From: Prescottella defluvii
GTDB taxonomy: Bacteria; Actinomycetota; Actinomycetes; Mycobacteriales; Mycobacteriaceae
Reading direction: 5' to 3'
DNA: 64,000 nucleotides
Assembly (NCBI RefSeq): GCF_000738775.1
Contig: NZ_JPOC01000016.1
Span: 62,001-126,000 of the forward strand
Below the pieces are notes generated by a model, which did not search any database, was not told the DNA's origin, and worked only from the letters and a program-made list of their open reading frames with translations. Below are positions 42,360 to 51,636 of this stretch, in pieces. Each line of letters begins with the position of its first letter. Position 1 is the first letter of the stretch. Made by a program: the position numbers and the translations under genes.

Positions 42360-43145
42360 TCAGAGGAGCTTGCGGACGAGGGTCGCGACGTCGTCCGGCG
42401 CCGCGTGCGCCACCATGTGGTCGCAGTCCAGGTCGAGGAGAGTCAGATCGGTCCCGAGATGCTCGGACAGTGCGGCGCGGAACTCCGCGGTCACGTACGG
42501 GGGCTGCACCCGCAGCGCCTGCACCAGCACCGTCGGGATTCCGCGCGGCGGGAGGACGAAGTCGCGGGCCATCTCGCCCCACGACGCCACGACCGCCGGG
42601 ATCGACATGCGCCATCCGACCCGGCCGCCCTCGAGGTCGATCAGGTGTTCGGCGAGGTCGGCGTCGAGGGCGTCGGCGGGCACGTCGCCCCACGAGCCGT
42701 GCACCTTCTCCGACCGGGCCTCCGCGGCATCGGTGTAGTCGGGGTAGGCGACGACCAGTCCCGCGATCCGGCCCATCGTCTCGGGGTCCAGCCCGATCGC
42801 CGGGTCGAGCAGCACGATGCCCCGGATCCTCTCCGGCACCGCGCGGGCGAGGTGCAGCGCGACCGCACCACCGAACGAGTGGGCCACCACGACCACCGGC
42901 CCGGTCGCGTGCTCGTCGAGCACCCGGACGAGATCGCTCACGTGCGTGTCCAGACCCCAGGGCGGGGTCCACGGCGAGCGGCCGTGGCCGCGCAGGTCGG
43001 GGGCGATGATCCGGGCGTCGCTCAACTGGCCCGAGCCGAGGGCCTCCCACCGTCGGCCGTGCCCCGTGAGCCCGTGCAGGGCGAGCACCTCGGGCGCCCC
43101 GGGAGTGCCGAACAGGTGGGTGTGGAGACCGCGCATGTCCTTCAT
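42360..43145 (-). CDS. lipV: Alpha/beta-hydrolase, LipV-like
   Basis: 261-residue lipase/esterase, syntenic with Rv3203. The oxyanion HGLTGHGRRW, the nucleophile elbow AHSFGGAVA (serine), the acid LLDPAIGLDPE or later aspartate, and the catalytic histidine in DCDHMVAHAAP are seen. No signal peptide is visible. Starts at 43145 (MKDMRGLH) or 43136 are both possible. The substrate is unknown, probably a short- or medium-chain ester. Confidence 0.86.
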   Translation of the reverse strand: MKDMRGLHTHLFGTPGAPEVLALHGLTGHGRRWEALGSGQLSDARIIAPDLRGHGRSPWTPPWGLDTHVSDLVRVLDEHATGPVVVVAHSFGGAVALHLARAVPERIRGIVLLDPAIGLDPETMGRIAGLVVAYPDYTDAAEARSEKVHGSWGDVPADALDADLAEHLIDLEGGRVGWRMSIPAVVASWGEMARDFVLPPRGIPTVLVQALRVQPPYVTAEFRAALSEHLGTDLTLLDLDCDHMVAHAAPDDVATLVRKLL

Positions 43146-43192
43146 GATGCCGGATGCGGTCGATGTCGGACCCGTCTGGTGAGATTCTCGGC

Positions 43193-46100
43193 ATGACCGA
43201 ATCGGGCGCACGCACCAGGCCGCCGGCGGCCCCGGCCGCCCGGCTCGTCGGCCGTGCGCCGGCGGCGCCGGAAGCCCGGACGTGGGCACCCGACGCGGCG
43301 CGGGTGCTGACCGGCGCGCCGCCCGGACGCGGGTGGCATCCGTGGCAGATCCTGGGTGGGCCGGGCACCGGGAAGACGTCGCTGATCGTGGACGCCGCGG
43401 TGGCCCGGATCGTGGCCGGCGCCGACCCGGAATCGGTGCTGGTGCTGACGCAGTCGCGGCGGGCCGCAACCGCCGTCCGCGAGCAGATCACCGCCGGACT
43501 GCTGGTGGCGGAGGCCGAGACCGGCACGGAGGCCGGGCCGCGTGCGACGCGGGAACCGCTGGTGCGGACGGTGCACTCGTATGCGTTCGCGGTGCTGCGG
43601 CTGCAGGCCGCCGCGCACGGCAACCCTCCGCCGCGCCTCATCACCGGGGCCGAGCAGGATGTCGTGCTGCGCGAATTGCTGCGCGGCGACATCGCCGACG
43701 GCGGCGAGATGTGGCCCGAGCGGTTGCGGCCCGCACTGGGCATGACCGGGTTCGCGGTGGAACTGCGGAACCTGATGCTGCGGGCCAACGAGCGCGGCCT
43801 GGGCCCGGAGGACCTCATGGACCTCGGGCACGAGCACGCGAAACCCGAATGGGTGGCCGCGGGCCGGTTCGCGATGCACTACGAGCAGGGCATGCTGCTG
43901 CGCGGCGCCGTGGGCATGGAGGCCCCCGAGGCCACCGCGCCGGCGCTCGATGCCGCCGAACTCATCAGTGCGGCGCTCACCGCGTTCGCGACCGACCCCG
44001 ATCTGCTGCAGCGGGAACGGGCCCGGGTCCGACACCTGCTCGTCGACGACGCGCATCACCTGGACCCGCAGGCCGCGCAGCTCGTGCGGCTCATCGGCAC
44101 CGGGACCGCGATGACCGCGGTGGTGGGCGACCCCGACCAGTCGATCTTCGCCTTCCGCGGTGCCGACCCCCGGTTCCTCGCCGAGATCGCGGACCGCGGT
44201 GAGCCGGCGCAGGTGATCCTGGACACGAACTTCCGCTCGGCCCCCGAAGTCGCGGCCGTCGCGGCCCGGGTGGCCGGGTTGCTGCCCGGCAAGCCGCCGC
44301 ATCGCGGGGTGAGTGTGCCGGTGCCGGATGCCGACGCGCCCGGCCGGACCGCGGTGCGGGTGCTGAGCACACCGGCGAAGGAGGCCGCGCTTGTCGCGGA
44401 CACGCTGCGCCGGGCGCACCTCCTGGACGGTGTGCCGTGGTCGCAGATGGCGATCGTCGCGCGCTCGGTGCCCCGGGTGCTGCCGCCACTGCGGCGGGCA
44501 CTGCTCGCGGCCGGAGTGCCCGTGACGACCGCGGCCAGCGAGTTGCCGCTGGCTCGTCAGCACGGCGTGGCCGGGCTGCTGTCGGTCATGCGGGCCCTGA
44601 TCGGCGGCGAGTTCACCGGCGAGGACGCGCTGGCCCTGCTGTCCGGTCCCATCGGCGGTGCCGAACCGGTGAGCCTGCGCCGCCTGCGCCGCGGACTGCG
44701 GCGCGTGGAACTCGCGTCAGGCGGCGATCGTGATTCCGCGGAGTTGCTGCGCCGGATCATCGTCGACGGCCCCGACGCGGAGGGCGTCGAGCATGTGCTC
44801 TGCGGGCTGACCGATGTCGAATCGCTGTCCCTGCGAAGAGTGTTGAAGGTGCTGCGCCGTGCCCGGGTGCCGCTGCAGCGCGATCGCGGCATCGAGGAAG
44901 TGCTGTGGGCGGCGTGGCAGGCGACGGGACTCGAGCGCCGCTGGGCGGCGGCCTCGGCTTTCGGCGGCCCCATCGGCGCGCAGGCCGACCGTGATCTCGA
45001 CGCCGTGGTCGCACTGTTCGATGCGGCGGCCGACTACGTCGACCGACTGCCGCGGGCCCAGCTGTCGGGGTTCGTGGACTACCTGGTGGAGCAGGAGATC
45101 CCGGGGTCGGCCCGGACCCGCGTCGTCGCCGAGCAGGAGACGGTCACGGTCCTCAGCGCGCACTCCGCGGCGGGCCGGCAGTGGCAGGTGGTCGCGGTCG
45201 TCGGCGTGCAGGAGGGACTGTGGCCCAGCCTCGGCGCGCGGGGCACGCTGCTCGGCACCGAGGCCCTGATCGACCTCACCAGCGGTGTCGGGGAGATCGA
45301 CGCGACGCTGTCCCGCACGGCGCCACTGCTCGCCGAGGAGCGTCGCCTGTTCCTGGTCGCCTGCAGTCGGGCACGGTCGTCGCTGCTGGTGACCGCCGTG
45401 GACTCGTCGAGCGGCGACGCCGAACTGGTGCGCTCCCGCTTCGTCGACGACCTGCTCCGCGGTGACGAGGACGACGACGAGGACGTGCCGGTCGCGTTGC
45501 AGGACACCCCGCGGGTGCTGGCACTGCCCGCGCTCGTCGCGGAACTGCGCAGCGTCGTGTGCGATCCGGACATCGCCCGGTCCGACCCGCAGCGGCAGCA
45601 GCGCGCGGCGCACCAACTCGCGCGGCTCGCCGAGGCCGGAGTGCGCGGAGCGCACCCGGACCAGTGGTACGGCACGGCCGAGCCGAGTTCCGATGTGGGG
45701 CTGTGGGATCCGCAGGACGGCCCGGTGCCGCTGTCGCCGTCCACCATCGAGCTGCTCACCAACTGTCCGCTGCGCTGGATGCTGGAGCGGCACGGCGGCA
45801 GCGACGGCGACACCACGCACGCGATCGCCGGCACCCTCGTCCACACGCTGGTGCAGGCGCTCGCCGGACACATCCCGCCGGACCAGGTGGACCGTGCGCT
45901 CGAATCGGCCTGGGATTCGGTCGACCTGGGCTCGCAGTGGTACTCGCGGCGCGAACTCGAACGCACCCGCGGCATGCTCGACTCGTTCGCGAACTGGTTG
46001 CGCGGTACGCGTTCCGAACTCACCGAGGTGGGCGTCGAGGTCGCCGTGGACGGGGTCCTCGAGCCACGCGTCGAGGGCGACACGCAGGTGCGGATCCGCG

Positions 46101-46507
46101 GCCGCATCGACCGGCTCGAGCGCGACCCCGACGGCCGCCCGGTGATCATCGACGTCAAGACCGCGAAGGCCGCGGTCACGAAGGATCAGGCGCAGCAGCA
46201 CGCGCAGCTCGCGGCATACCAGGTGGCGGCCGCCCACGGGGCCGTCGAGGGCGAGCCGGCGGCGCGGCCCGGCGGCGCGCGGTTGGTGTTCGTCGCCAAG
46301 CCGCACAAGAAGGAAGGCGCCACCCAGCGGGTCCAGGAGCCGCTGGACGACGAGGGTCTCGCCCTGTGGGAGAACGCGATCCATGCCGCCGCCGCGGCCA
46401 CGCGCGGGCCCAGGTTCGTGGCGCGGATCAACGACAGTTGCAGGCATTGCCCGGTGCTCTCGAGCTGCCCGGCACACGACGAGGGACGGCAGGTGACGTC
46501 GGAGTGA
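43193..46507 (+). CDS. adnA: AdnA subunit of the AdnAB helicase-nuclease
   Basis: 1104-residue UvrD-like motor joined to a RecB-type nuclease; syntenic with Rv3202c. Motor motifs: Walker A GGPGTGKTSLI near residue 55, motif II VDDAHHLDPQ near 283 (DDAH rather than DExx), VVGDPDQSIFAFRG, and VACSRARSSL. The nuclease part has HAIAGTLVHTLVQA and IIDVKTAK near 985. An iron-sulfur cluster is suggested by Cys near 857 (TNCPLRW) and the C-terminal CRHCPVLSSCPAH. With AdnB it resects DNA double-strand breaks for recombination. The stop overlaps the adnB start by 4 bases. Confidence 0.93.
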   Translation: MTESGARTRPPAAPAARLVGRAPAAPEARTWAPDAARVLTGAPPGRGWHPWQILGGPGTGKTSLIVDAAVARIVAGADPESVLVLTQSRRAATAVREQITAGLLVAEAETGTEAGPRATREPLVRTVHSYAFAVLRLQAAAHGNPPPRLITGAEQDVVLRELLRGDIADGGEMWPERLRPALGMTGFAVELRNLMLRANERGLGPEDLMDLGHEHAKPEWVAAGRFAMHYEQGMLLRGAVGMEAPEATAPALDAAELISAALTAFATDPDLLQRERARVRHLLVDDAHHLDPQAAQLVRLIGTGTAMTAVVGDPDQSIFAFRGADPRFLAEIADRGEPAQVILDTNFRSAPEVAAVAARVAGLLPGKPPHRGVSVPVPDADAPGRTAVRVLSTPAKEAALVADTLRRAHLLDGVPWSQMAIVARSVPRVLPPLRRALLAAGVPVTTAASELPLARQHGVAGLLSVMRALIGGEFTGEDALALLSGPIGGAEPVSLRRLRRGLRRVELASGGDRDSAELLRRIIVDGPDAEGVEHVLCGLTDVESLSLRRVLKVLRRARVPLQRDRGIEEVLWAAWQATGLERRWAAASAFGGPIGAQADRDLDAVVALFDAAADYVDRLPRAQLSGFVDYLVEQEIPGSARTRVVAEQETVTVLSAHSAAGRQWQVVAVVGVQEGLWPSLGARGTLLGTEALIDLTSGVGEIDATLSRTAPLLAEERRLFLVACSRARSSLLVTAVDSSSGDAELVRSRFVDDLLRGDEDDDEDVPVALQDTPRVLALPALVAELRSVVCDPDIARSDPQRQQRAAHQLARLAEAGVRGAHPDQWYGTAEPSSDVGLWDPQDGPVPLSPSTIELLTNCPLRWMLERHGGSDGDTTHAIAGTLVHTLVQALAGHIPPDQVDRALESAWDSVDLGSQWYSRRELERTRGMLDSFANWLRGTRSELTEVGVEVAVDGVLEPRVEGDTQVRIRGRIDRLERDPDGRPVIIDVKTAKAAVTKDQAQQHAQLAAYQVAAAHGAVEGEPAARPGGARLVFVAKPHKKEGATQRVQEPLDDEGLALWENAIHAAAAATRGPRFVARINDSCRHCPVLSSCPAHDEGRQVTSE

Positions 46508-49500
46508 GTACGGCAGCGCACGCATTCGGGAAGCGACCCCGCGTCAGCCCCGCCATGCTGGCGGAGGCCCTGGGGCAGAAGTTCGCGCCCACCGCCGAGC
46601 AGGCCGCCGTCATCGAGGCGCCACTGGGACCCACACTCGTCGTGGCCGGGGCGGGCGCGGGCAAGACCGAGACGATGGCCGCCCGCGTCGTGTGGCTGGT
46701 CGCGAACGGCCTGGTCGAGCCCGAACAGGTGCTCGGTCTGACGTTCACCCGCAAGGCCGCGCAGCAGCTCACCGCCCGGATCCGCAAGCGGCTCGCCACC
46801 CTGGCCGGGTCCACCCTGGTCCGTGACCTCGACCCCAGCGGCGGTCTGCGGTCCCGGATCCTGGGGAGCGAACCCGAGGTCAGTACCTACCACTCGTATG
46901 CCGGACGACTGCTCACCGAGCACGGGCTGCTGCTGCCGATCGAACCGTCCGCGACCCTGCTGTCGGAGACCGAGCTGTGGCAGTTGGCGTATCGGGTGGT
47001 CAGTGCGTGGGACGGCGACCTCGACACCGACCGCAACCCGGCGTCGATCACCGAGTCGGTGCTCGCGCTGTCCGGACAACTCGCCGAGCACCTCGTCGAA
47101 CCGGACGATCTGCGGGAGGCGCACACCGAACTCGACAAGCTGATCCACGCCCTCCCGGCCGGACCGAAGCAGCGCGGGGGACCGTCGAAGACGCTGCTCG
47201 ACCTGCTCGAGGTGCAGCACCAGCGTCTCGACCTGCTGCCGCTGGTGCGCCGGCTCGCGGACACGTTGCGCCGCGAGGGTGCGCTGGACTTCGGCAGTCA
47301 GATGTCACTGGCGGCGCGGGTCGCGTCCGAGCATCCCGAAGTGGGACGCAGTGAGCGGGCACGCTTCCGGGTGGTGCTGCTCGACGAGTACCAGGACACC
47401 GGCCACGCGCAGCGGGTGCTGCTGTCGTCGCTGTTCGGTGGCGGCGAGGACGCCGGCCTGGCGCTGACCGCGGTGGGCGACCCGATGCAGTCGATCTACG
47501 GCTGGCGCGGGGCCTCCGCCGCCAACCTGCCGCGGTTCGCCACCGACTTCCCGCTCGCCGACGGCCGACCCGCGCCCAAGCTCGAGTTGCTCACCAGCTG
47601 GCGCAACCCGCCGGAAGCCCTCGCGCTCGCGAACATGGTGTCGGATCCGTTGCGCGACAGGGGAGTCGAGGTCAGCATGCTGCGGGCCCGTCCCGGCGCG
47701 GTGCCCGGCGACGTGCGGCTCGCGCTGCTCGACACGGTCGATGCGGAACGGGTCTGGGTGGCCGATCGCATCGCCGAGCAGTGCGAGGCCGGACGGTCCG
47801 AGAACGGCAAACAGCCCACCGCCGCAGTGCTGGTGCGGCGCAACGCCGACGCCGCACCGATCGCCGAGGAACTTCGGGCCCGGGGCCTGGCGGTGGAGGT
47901 CGTCGGCCTCGGCGGTCTGCTGCACACCCCGGAGGTCGCGGACGTCGTGGCGATGCTGCGGCTCGTCGCCGACCCGATGGCCGGCAGTGCCGCGGTACGC
48001 GTCCTCACCGGCGCACGCTGGCAGATCGGTGCCGCCGACCTGCGGGCGCTGTGGAAGCGGGCCGGCGAGTTGGGCATCCGCACCGGCTTCGGTGCCGCGG
48101 GCGCCGTCACCGACACCGCCGCCCTGGACGAGGCCCTCGGCAGCGCGCTGCCGGGAGAGCAGGCCGAGCAGGCCGGGCTGGCCGACGCCCTCGCCGATCC
48201 CGGCCCGGCCGGCCGGTACTCGGAGGCCGGCTACGTCCGGATCTGCGCGGTCGCGGCCGAACTGGCGTCGCTACGGGAACGGCTCGGCCAGCCGCTCACC
48301 GAACTGGTCGCCGAGGTGGAACGCGTGATCGGCATCGGGATCGAGGCGCAGGCCCGCACCCGGTCCGGCGAGGTGGGCGGCGCCGGCCGCGAGCACCTCG
48401 ACGCGTTCGCCGACGTCGTGTCCGGCTACGCCAACCGCACGTCCGCGACGCTGACCGGCCTGCTGTCGTTCCTCGCCGCCGCCGAACACGTCGAGAACGG
48501 TCTCGCCCCCGGCGAGATCGAGGTCGCGCAGGACCGCGTGCAGATCCTCACCGTGCATTCCGCGAAGGGACTCGAATGGGAGGTCGTGGCCGTGCCGCAC
48601 CTCACCGCGGGCGTGTTCCCGTCCACCCAGGCATCGGCGACGTGGCTCGGCTCGGTGGCCGAGCTGCCACCCACACTGCGCGGCGACCGTGCCTTCGACG
48701 GTGAATCCGCTGACGGCGTACCGGTTCTCGACCTCGAGGACCTGTACAACCGCAAGGATCTCGAGGACGTGATCACCGGCCACAAGAAGGCGCTGGGCAC
48801 CCGGCGGCTCGACGAGGACCGCCGCCTGTTCTACGTCGCGCTCACCCGCACCGAGCGGGCACTGTTCGTGTCGGGGCACCACTGGGCCGAGTCCGGCTCC
48901 GAGCCGAAGGGGCCCTCGCCGTTCCTGCTCGAACTGCACGACCTGATCTCGACGTGGGACGGCGACCCGCTCGGCGTCGTCGACGAGTGGGCCCCGGCCC
49001 CCGCCGACGGCAGCGAGAACCCGCTGACCGCGACACCCCGGACGGCGGACTGGCCGCCGGATCCGCTGGGCCGACGACGCGCAGACGTCGAGCGCGGCGC
49101 GGCAGCGGTGCGGGAGGCCCTCGCGGCCCTCGGCAAGACCGGACCGGCGGTGCCCGAGCCGGCATCCGAACCGCCCGAGCCCTCCGAGCCCTCCGAACCT
49201 GAGGCCGGGTTCGACTCCGCACCGGACCCGCTCGACGACCCCGACAACTGGGCCGCCGATGTGGACGCACTGCTCGCCGAGCGCAACGCGCGGGTGTCGG
49301 GTCCGGCGGAGGTCGCGCTGCCGGCGCAGCTGTCGGTGAGTCAGCTCGTCGATCTCGCGGCGGACCCGGACGCGCTGGCCGCGCGGCTGCGTCGACCGTT
49401 GCCGTTCCCGCCGAACCCGTTGGCCCGGCGCGGAACCGCGTTCCACGCCTGGGTGGAACAGCGATTCGGGGCCACGCGGCTGCTCGACTTCGACGAACTG

Positions 49501-49965
49501 CCCGGCGCCGCCGACACCGGCGTGGGCACCGAGACGGAACTGGCGCTGCTGCAGGACGCGTTCCTGCGATCGCAGTGGGCGGACCGCAACCCCGTCGAGG
49601 TGGAGGTGCCGTTCGAGACGTCCGTCGCGGGGACGGTGCTGCGCGGCCGGATCGACGCCGTCTTCGCCGACCCGGACGGCGGCTGGACCGTCATCGACTG
49701 GAAGACCGGCGCGGAGCCGTCGGCCGCGAACGAGAAATCCGTCGTGATGCAGTTGGCCGCGTACCGGCTGGCGTGGGCGGAACTGATGGCGGCCCGGCAG
49801 TCGCACGCCACGGGCCGTCCCGCCGCGCCGCCGCTCGACAAGGTGCGGGCCGCGTTCCACTACGTGCGCACCGGACGCACGATCGCCCCGGAGAACCTTC
49901 CCGACGCAGACGAATTGGCGCGGCTGATCGCCACCGCGGGGGCGGAGCAGGAATCCGGACAGTGA
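46504..49965 (+). CDS. adnB: AdnB subunit of the AdnAB helicase-nuclease
   Basis: 1153-residue partner of AdnA, syntenic with Rv3201c and the main motor in mycobacteria. Motor motifs: AGAGAGKTETMA near residue 47, LLDEYQDTGHAQ near 291, AVGDPMQSIYGWRGAS, LTVHSAKGLEWEVV and YVALTRTERAL. A Pro/Glu-rich linker (PEPASEPPEPSEPSEPEAG) leads to the nuclease domain with RRGTAFHAWVE and VIDWKTG near 1065. Start GTG 46504 overlaps the adnA stop. The pair forms one operon. Confidence 0.94.
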   Translation: MSTAAHAFGKRPRVSPAMLAEALGQKFAPTAEQAAVIEAPLGPTLVVAGAGAGKTETMAARVVWLVANGLVEPEQVLGLTFTRKAAQQLTARIRKRLATLAGSTLVRDLDPSGGLRSRILGSEPEVSTYHSYAGRLLTEHGLLLPIEPSATLLSETELWQLAYRVVSAWDGDLDTDRNPASITESVLALSGQLAEHLVEPDDLREAHTELDKLIHALPAGPKQRGGPSKTLLDLLEVQHQRLDLLPLVRRLADTLRREGALDFGSQMSLAARVASEHPEVGRSERARFRVVLLDEYQDTGHAQRVLLSSLFGGGEDAGLALTAVGDPMQSIYGWRGASAANLPRFATDFPLADGRPAPKLELLTSWRNPPEALALANMVSDPLRDRGVEVSMLRARPGAVPGDVRLALLDTVDAERVWVADRIAEQCEAGRSENGKQPTAAVLVRRNADAAPIAEELRARGLAVEVVGLGGLLHTPEVADVVAMLRLVADPMAGSAAVRVLTGARWQIGAADLRALWKRAGELGIRTGFGAAGAVTDTAALDEALGSALPGEQAEQAGLADALADPGPAGRYSEAGYVRICAVAAELASLRERLGQPLTELVAEVERVIGIGIEAQARTRSGEVGGAGREHLDAFADVVSGYANRTSATLTGLLSFLAAAEHVENGLAPGEIEVAQDRVQILTVHSAKGLEWEVVAVPHLTAGVFPSTQASATWLGSVAELPPTLRGDRAFDGESADGVPVLDLEDLYNRKDLEDVITGHKKALGTRRLDEDRRLFYVALTRTERALFVSGHHWAESGSEPKGPSPFLLELHDLISTWDGDPLGVVDEWAPAPADGSENPLTATPRTADWPPDPLGRRRADVERGAAAVREALAALGKTGPAVPEPASEPPEPSEPSEPEAGFDSAPDPLDDPDNWAADVDALLAERNARVSGPAEVALPAQLSVSQLVDLAADPDALAARLRRPLPFPPNPLARRGTAFHAWVEQRFGATRLLDFDELPGAADTGVGTETELALLQDAFLRSQWADRNPVEVEVPFETSVAGTVLRGRIDAVFADPDGGWTVIDWKTGAEPSAANEKSVVMQLAAYRLAWAELMAARQSHATGRPAAPPLDKVRAAFHYVRTGRTIAPENLPDADELARLIATAGAEQESGQ

Positions 49966-49977
49966 ACCCGGGCCCGG

Positions 49978-50373
49978 TCACCCGGCGTTGCGGCGGGCCT
50001 TCAGTGCCTCGGTGACCAACGGGATCTGGAGGGGGAGCCGGGCCACCGCGGCGGCTTTGGCCGGCGTCGAGATGCGGTCCGATCGCAGCCAGCTGACGGC
50101 CATCTGCACGTTCGCGGGGAACACCGCGACGAACAGTGCGGCGGCGAGGGCACCACCGAGCCGACGCGTGCGGGGCACGGCGAGGGCTGTCGCCGTCGCG
50201 AGTTCGGCCACCCCGGAGACATACGTGTAGGTGCGTGCCCGTCCCGGCAGGACCGTGGGCACGATCGCGTCGAACGGCTGGGGCATCGCGAAGTGGAGGC
50301 TCCCGGAGCCGAACAGCAACACGGCCAGTCGGATGGCGGGGGCTCGGCTCGAACGGTTCGGGTTCGACGGCAT
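49978..50373 (-). CDS. DoxX-family small membrane protein
   Basis: 131-residue membrane protein with about four hydrophobic segments (IRLAVLLFGSGSLHF, YTYVSGVAELATATALAV, GALAAALFVAVFPANVQMAV). The pattern GSLHFAMPQPFD and GVAELATA resembles the DoxX/DUF4267-like group. Function unknown. It sits between adnB and the potassium channel gene and reads in the opposite direction. Confidence 0.78.
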   Translation of the reverse strand: MPSNPNRSSRAPAIRLAVLLFGSGSLHFAMPQPFDAIVPTVLPGRARTYTYVSGVAELATATALAVPRTRRLGGALAAALFVAVFPANVQMAVSWLRSDRISTPAKAAAVARLPLQIPLVTEALKARRNAG

Positions 50374-50465
50374 ACCGACACACTGCCCGACCGCGCGCCG
50401 ACCCGCCACCGCTCGCCGCGCCGCCCGCCTCTGCCCGGGCATTCCGCGATCCCGGCAACCGGGGC

Positions 50466-50471
50466 TAGGCT
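50466..50471 (+). promoter_or_regulatory. -10 element upstream of the channel gene
   Basis: TAGGCT ends 8 bases before an ATG at 50480, which opens a 16-residue frame overlapping the channel start. Transcription would therefore start at or near the short frame. Confidence 0.5.
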
Positions 50472-50479
50472 GCGATCCG

Positions 50480-50530
50480 ATGTTCGACACCCAGCAGGCG
50501 ATAGGAACGAGTGGATGCCCGGTAGGTTGA
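50480..50530 (+). CDS. Possible 16-residue leaderless uORF overlapping the channel start
   Basis: ATG 50480 to TGA 50530 reads MFDTQQAIGTSGCPVG. It starts 8 bases past a TAGGCT element, and it ends 13 bases inside the potassium channel gene in another frame. The channel ATG at 50515 has only a weak ribosome binding site, so translation of the short frame could feed or limit channel translation. Confidence 0.38.
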   Translation: MFDTQQAIGTSGCPVG

Positions 50531-51582
50531 GTGCGCGTTTCCGCAACTCGGACACGCTGACGGATCGGCCGGACTTCGCACTCGTCGGCGTCCTCAAGGT
50601 GCCGGAGTTGCAGACCTCCCCGGCCCGTGCCATCGCCCGGCGCGTCTCGTACGCGCTCGCAGCGCTGACACTCGCGGTGGTGGTGGTCTACATCGACCGG
50701 GACGGCTACAAGGATGCGCAGGACAATTCGTTGTCGCTGCTGGACTGCATCTACTACGCGACGGTGTCCCTGTCCACCACGGGATACGGCGACATCACCC
50801 CGATCACCCCGGAAGCGCGACTGATCAACGTCCTGGTCATCACGCCGCTCCGGATCTTCTTCCTCATCGTGCTGGTCGGTACGACCCTCTCGGCGCTCAC
50901 CGAGAGTTCCCGCCAGACATTCAAGATCCAGCGTTGGAGGCATCGCGTGCGCAACCACACCGTCGTCGTCGGATTCGGCACCAAGGGGCGCACCGCCATC
51001 GACGCGATGCTCGGTGACGGCATCGTGCCGTCGGACATCGTGGTCGTCGACACCGATCAGGTGGTCCTGGACGCCGCCGCGAGCCTGGGCCTGGTGACCG
51101 TCCACGGATCGGCCACCAAGTCCGACGTCCTGCGTCTGGCCGGTGTGCAGAACGCCGCATCGATCATCGTGGCCGCGAACCGCGACGACACCGCGGTGCT
51201 CGTCACCCTCACCGCCCGGGAGCTGGCGCCGAAGGCGAAGATCGTCGCCGCGATCCGGGAGACCGACAACGCCCACCTGCTGCGCCAGTCCGGCGCCGAC
51301 TCGGTGGTGGTCTCGTCGGAGACGGCGGGCAGGTTGCTCGGGATCGCCCGCACCACCCCGAGCGTCGTGGAGATGGTCGAGGACCTGCTCACGCCCGAGG
51401 CCGGGTTCGCGATAGCCGAGCGCGAGGTCGAACCCGAGGAGGTCGGCGGCTCGCCGCGGCACCTGTCGGACATCGTGCTCGGTGTCGTGCGTGACGGCCG
51501 CCTGCTGCGGGTCGGTTCGCCCGAGGTGGATGCCGTCGAGGCCGACGACCTCCTGCTGTACATCCGGCGCGTCCCCAACTGA
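50515..51582 (+). CDS. Potassium channel with RCK/TrkA-N domain (Rv3200c-like)
   Basis: 355-residue membrane protein, the same length as Rv3200c. Two membrane helices (about 45-63 and 100-123) flank the pore with the selectivity filter STTGYGDI near residue 86. The cytoplasmic part has an RCK NAD-binding fold (VVVGFGTKGRTAID, about 148-265) and a TrkA-C domain at the end (VVRDGRLLRVGSPEV). It should pass K+ under ligand control. ATG 50515 is chosen from the family length. Confidence 0.91.
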   Translation: MPGRLSARFRNSDTLTDRPDFALVGVLKVPELQTSPARAIARRVSYALAALTLAVVVVYIDRDGYKDAQDNSLSLLDCIYYATVSLSTTGYGDITPITPEARLINVLVITPLRIFFLIVLVGTTLSALTESSRQTFKIQRWRHRVRNHTVVVGFGTKGRTAIDAMLGDGIVPSDIVVVDTDQVVLDAAASLGLVTVHGSATKSDVLRLAGVQNAASIIVAANRDDTAVLVTLTARELAPKAKIVAAIRETDNAHLLRQSGADSVVVSSETAGRLLGIARTTPSVVEMVEDLLTPEAGFAIAEREVEPEEVGGSPRHLSDIVLGVVRDGRLLRVGSPEVDAVEADDLLLYIRRVPN

Positions 51583-51623
51583 TCCACGAGGCCGGCGCCG
51601 GGGTGGTGGCGGCGGCGTCGCAG

Positions 51624-51629
51624 TAGGGT
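51624..51629 (+). promoter_or_regulatory. Leaderless -10 element of nudC
   Basis: TAGGGT ends 7 bases before the GTG at 51637, without a ribosome binding site. Confidence 0.5.
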
Positions 51630-51636
51630 CGTTGCC

